Assembly: GCF_000956535.1 (NCBI RefSeq)
Contig: NZ_JYIY01000076.1
Location: forward strand, 94,669 to 158,668
Source of the DNA: Microbacterium ginsengisoli
Lineage (GTDB): Bacteria > Actinomycetota > Actinomycetes > Actinomycetales > Microbacteriaceae
Direction of reading: 5' to 3'
Length of the DNA stretch: 64,000 nt
A program made the position numbers and the translations under genes. Of the stretch, positions 61,781 to 64,000 are shown one piece after another (position 1 is the first letter of the stretch; every line of letters starts with the position of its first letter). The notes below the pieces were generated by a model. That model saw nothing but the letters and a program-made list of their open reading frames with translations. It did no database searches and was not told where the DNA came from.

Positions 61781-62704
61781 TCAGCCGGCGACGACGATGT
61801 TGATCGGTGCGGCGCCGCGTGCGGCGCGCGTGATCTGATCGCGCAGCACGCGCACCAGGCGGGGGCGCATCGCGCTCGACGCCCCGCCGACGTGAGGGGC
61901 GATGAGCACACCCGGCGACCGCCACAGCGGGTGGTCGGCGGGAAGCGGCTCGGGGTCGGTCACATCGAGCGCGGCGCGCAGGCGCCGGGACGCGGTCTCC
62001 GCGACGAGCGCGTCGGTGTCGATGAGCGGCCCGCGGCCGACGTTCACGACGAGCGCGCCATCGGGGAGCAGGGCGAGCGCGGCGGCGTCGATGATGTGGC
62101 GCGTGCTGTGGCCGCCCGGAAGAGCGAGGATGAGCACCTCGGTGCGCGGCAGCAGGTCGGCGAGCTCGTCGACGCCGTGCACGGCGACGCCGTCCTCGTC
62201 GCGGGCTCGCGAGGCGACGGCGGTGAGGTCGACCTCGAACGGGATCAGTCGCGCGCCGATCGCCTTCCCGACGCCGCCCCAGCCGAGCACGAGCACACGG
62301 CGGTCGGCGAGGCTCGTGCCGAAGACCGGGTTCCAGGTGGCGGTCGCGGTGTCGCGGGCGAACTGGTCGAGGCGCCGCAGCGACGCGATCGCGAGACCCA
62401 CGGCGAGCTCGGCGGTGGAGGTCTCGTGCACGCCCGCGGCGTTCGCGAGCGGAACGCCCGCGGGCAGCAGTGCGGCGATGCCCTCGTAGCCGATCGACTG
62501 GCTCTGCACGAGTCCGACCTCGACCCCGGCCAGCTGCCCGAGGGCGGCGTTGAGGTTCTGGTACGGCGGTACGACGATGTCGATGCGGTCGCAGGGGGCG
62601 GGGCCGGTCATCGGCCAGACCACCACCTCGACGTTCTCGGGAAGCGGTTGCAGATCACGGGCGAGGCCCTCGGTGGGAACCGAGACGACGAGAGGGGATG
62701 TCAC
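61781..62704 (-). CDS. D-2-hydroxyacid dehydrogenase family protein
   Basis: A 307-residue NAD(P)-dependent dehydrogenase. The cofactor motif is VLVLGWGGVGKAIGARL. VNVGRGPLIDTDAL carries the conserved Arg region, DVTDPEPLPADHPLW the catalytic Glu region, and IAPHVGGASSAM the catalytic His. Its substrates would be 2-oxo/2-hydroxy acids such as glyoxylate or hydroxypyruvate, so it might handle glyoxylate from purine breakdown; this is inference. TAACGT lies 6 bases before the GTG start, suggesting a leaderless mRNA. It converges with the membrane protein gene at a 6-base gap. Confidence 0.9.
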   Translation of the reverse strand: MTSPLVVSVPTEGLARDLQPLPENVEVVVWPMTGPAPCDRIDIVVPPYQNLNAALGQLAGVEVGLVQSQSIGYEGIAALLPAGVPLANAAGVHETSTAELAVGLAIASLRRLDQFARDTATATWNPVFGTSLADRRVLVLGWGGVGKAIGARLIPFEVDLTAVASRARDEDGVAVHGVDELADLLPRTEVLILALPGGHSTRHIIDAAALALLPDGALVVNVGRGPLIDTDALVAETASRRLRAALDVTDPEPLPADHPLWRSPGVLIAPHVGGASSAMRPRLVRVLRDQITRAARGAAPINIVVAG

Positions 62705-62792
62705 ACCTCGACGTTACCCCCGCGCCGACGGGCGCCAGGTCGCGGCGTGTGCGCGGTGCTGCACGCTCGGTCGGGTGGTGCGCCCGGCCGGG

Positions 62793-63496
<704 letters not shown>

Positions 63497-63500
<4 letters not shown>

Positions 63501-63745
63501 TCGACGACCTCGATGCCGACGACGTCCTCGATGACGGAGTTCGACAGCACCTCGGCGGCGACACGGGATGCCTCGGCGAGCACCTCGTCGGACACCTCGC
63601 CCTCGACGGTCAGCTCGAAGCGCTTGCCGATGCGCACTCCGCTGAAGGCGTCGACGCCGAGTCGCGCGAACGCGCCGGTGACGGCCTTCCCCTGCGGGTC
63701 GAGCAGTTCGGCCTTGGGCATGACGTCGACGACGATGGTGGGCAT
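63497..63745 (-). CDS. purS: phosphoribosylformylglycinamidine synthase subunit PurS
   Basis: An 82-residue PurS, the usual length. [18 protein letters not shown] is the conserved start and [12 protein letters not shown] the middle motif. It bridges PurQ and PurL in the FGAM synthase complex. ATG start; coupled to purQ. Confidence 0.96.
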
Positions 63746-63803
63746 TGCGAAGCTCCGGATGTCGCGGGCAGGGGTTCGCCCCCAGTCTAGGCGCGCGGGG
63801 CGC

Positions 63804-64000
63804 TCACTCGCAGGCGATCCCGTCGCCGTCGCGGTCGAGCTTTGCGGCGTACCCGGGCTGACCGCGGTACAGCGGCGCTTTGCCGGCCGCGCGCACCTCG
63901 GAGCAGTTCTTGTAGGTGACGTCCGGTTGCGCGGGCGCGGGTGCGGGCTGTGCGGGTGCGGGTGCGGGCTGCGCCGGCGCCGGTTTCGCGGGTGCCGGGG
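63804..64000 (-). CDS. Excalibur calcium-binding domain protein (5' end missing)
   Basis: The right edge cuts the gene; 65 codons are visible. A repetitive Pro/Ala tract (PAPAQPAPAPA) is followed by an Excalibur domain: TYKNCSEVRAAGKAPLY, then LDRDGDGIACE, with D-x-D-x-D-G calcium loop and the final Cys. Such domains follow secreted nuclease or surface proteins. The pentad-like GC-rich repeat encodes the proline tract. Confidence 0.85.
   Translation of the reverse strand, partial: PAPAKPAPAQPAPAPAQPAPAPAQPDVTYKNCSEVRAAGKAPLYRGQPGYAAKLDRDGDGIACE

Overview
This window is about 64 kb of very GC-rich DNA packed with genes on both strands. Many genes overlap by 4 bases (ATGA/GTGA), and GTG starts are common. 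Gene content and style fit a high-GC actinobacterium, probably of the Microbacteriaceae (Microbacterium-like). That placement is an inference from codon use, protein families and operon style, not from a marker gene. I see no tRNA, rRNA, CRISPR array, transposase, integrase or prophage gene. No gene-free stretch exceeds about 190 bases.

Layout. 1-15,622: mixed housekeeping and small regulatory units. These are an alpha/beta hydrolase (cut by the left edge), an F420-reductase-like protein divergent from a MarR regulator, an AI-2E-type permease, chorismate mutase, a DivIVA-like coiled-coil protein, several membrane proteins, purL, a secreted crystallin-like protein, an ECF sigma factor with a coupled membrane protein, and an ArsR regulator followed by a double-SRPBCC protein. 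15,647-27,558: potassium and Fe-S block, with the complete kdpFABCDE operon (preceded by a coupled 27-codon ORF), sufU-sufS and a KimA-like K+ transporter. 27,677-32,555: a DUF1801 protein, an M20 amidohydrolase, a saccharopine-dehydrogenase-like protein and a GH13 alpha-glucosidase. 32,627-35,132: pseudouridine catabolism (psuG, psuK) with psuK read in frame into apt.

35,135-61,774 is dominated by a purine-to-ammonia island. Guanine deaminase, a second CDA-fold deaminase, 8-oxoguanine deaminase and a nucleoside phosphorylase feed xanthine or urate. A two-gene xanthine dehydrogenase (Fe-S fused to the Mo subunit, plus a separate FAD subunit) has the maturation proteins XdhC and MocA nearby. 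HpxO (FAD urate hydroxylase), UraH and UraD make allantoin. AllB, AllC and a ureidoglycine-glyoxylate aminotransferase take it to oxalurate, and an AtzH/HpxZ-AtzE/HpxY fusion amidase and a formamidase probably finish it. An ABC transporter of the NMT1/TauT type with an XRE-cupin regulator follows. Several promoters of this island share a GTNAC-N6-GAAAC box, the known GlnR half-site pair, suggesting common control by nitrogen supply. A TetR/lipoprotein/P450 unit sits inside the island. 61,781-64,000: a D-2-hydroxyacid dehydrogenase, purQ-purS (about 52 kb from purL) and an Excalibur-domain protein cut by the right edge.

Most striking observations. (1) An exact 22-bp tandem duplication in psuK removes what would otherwise be its stop codon and joins it in frame to apt. 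(2) There is a shared putative nitrogen-control box across the purine island. (3) Tiny ORFs are translationally coupled inside the formamidase-amidase and kdp operons. (4) A word family built around GGATGCCGCGGCATCC recurs within and between genes. (5) Many genes have a TANNNT box 6-8 bases before the start codon, as expected for leaderless mRNAs.
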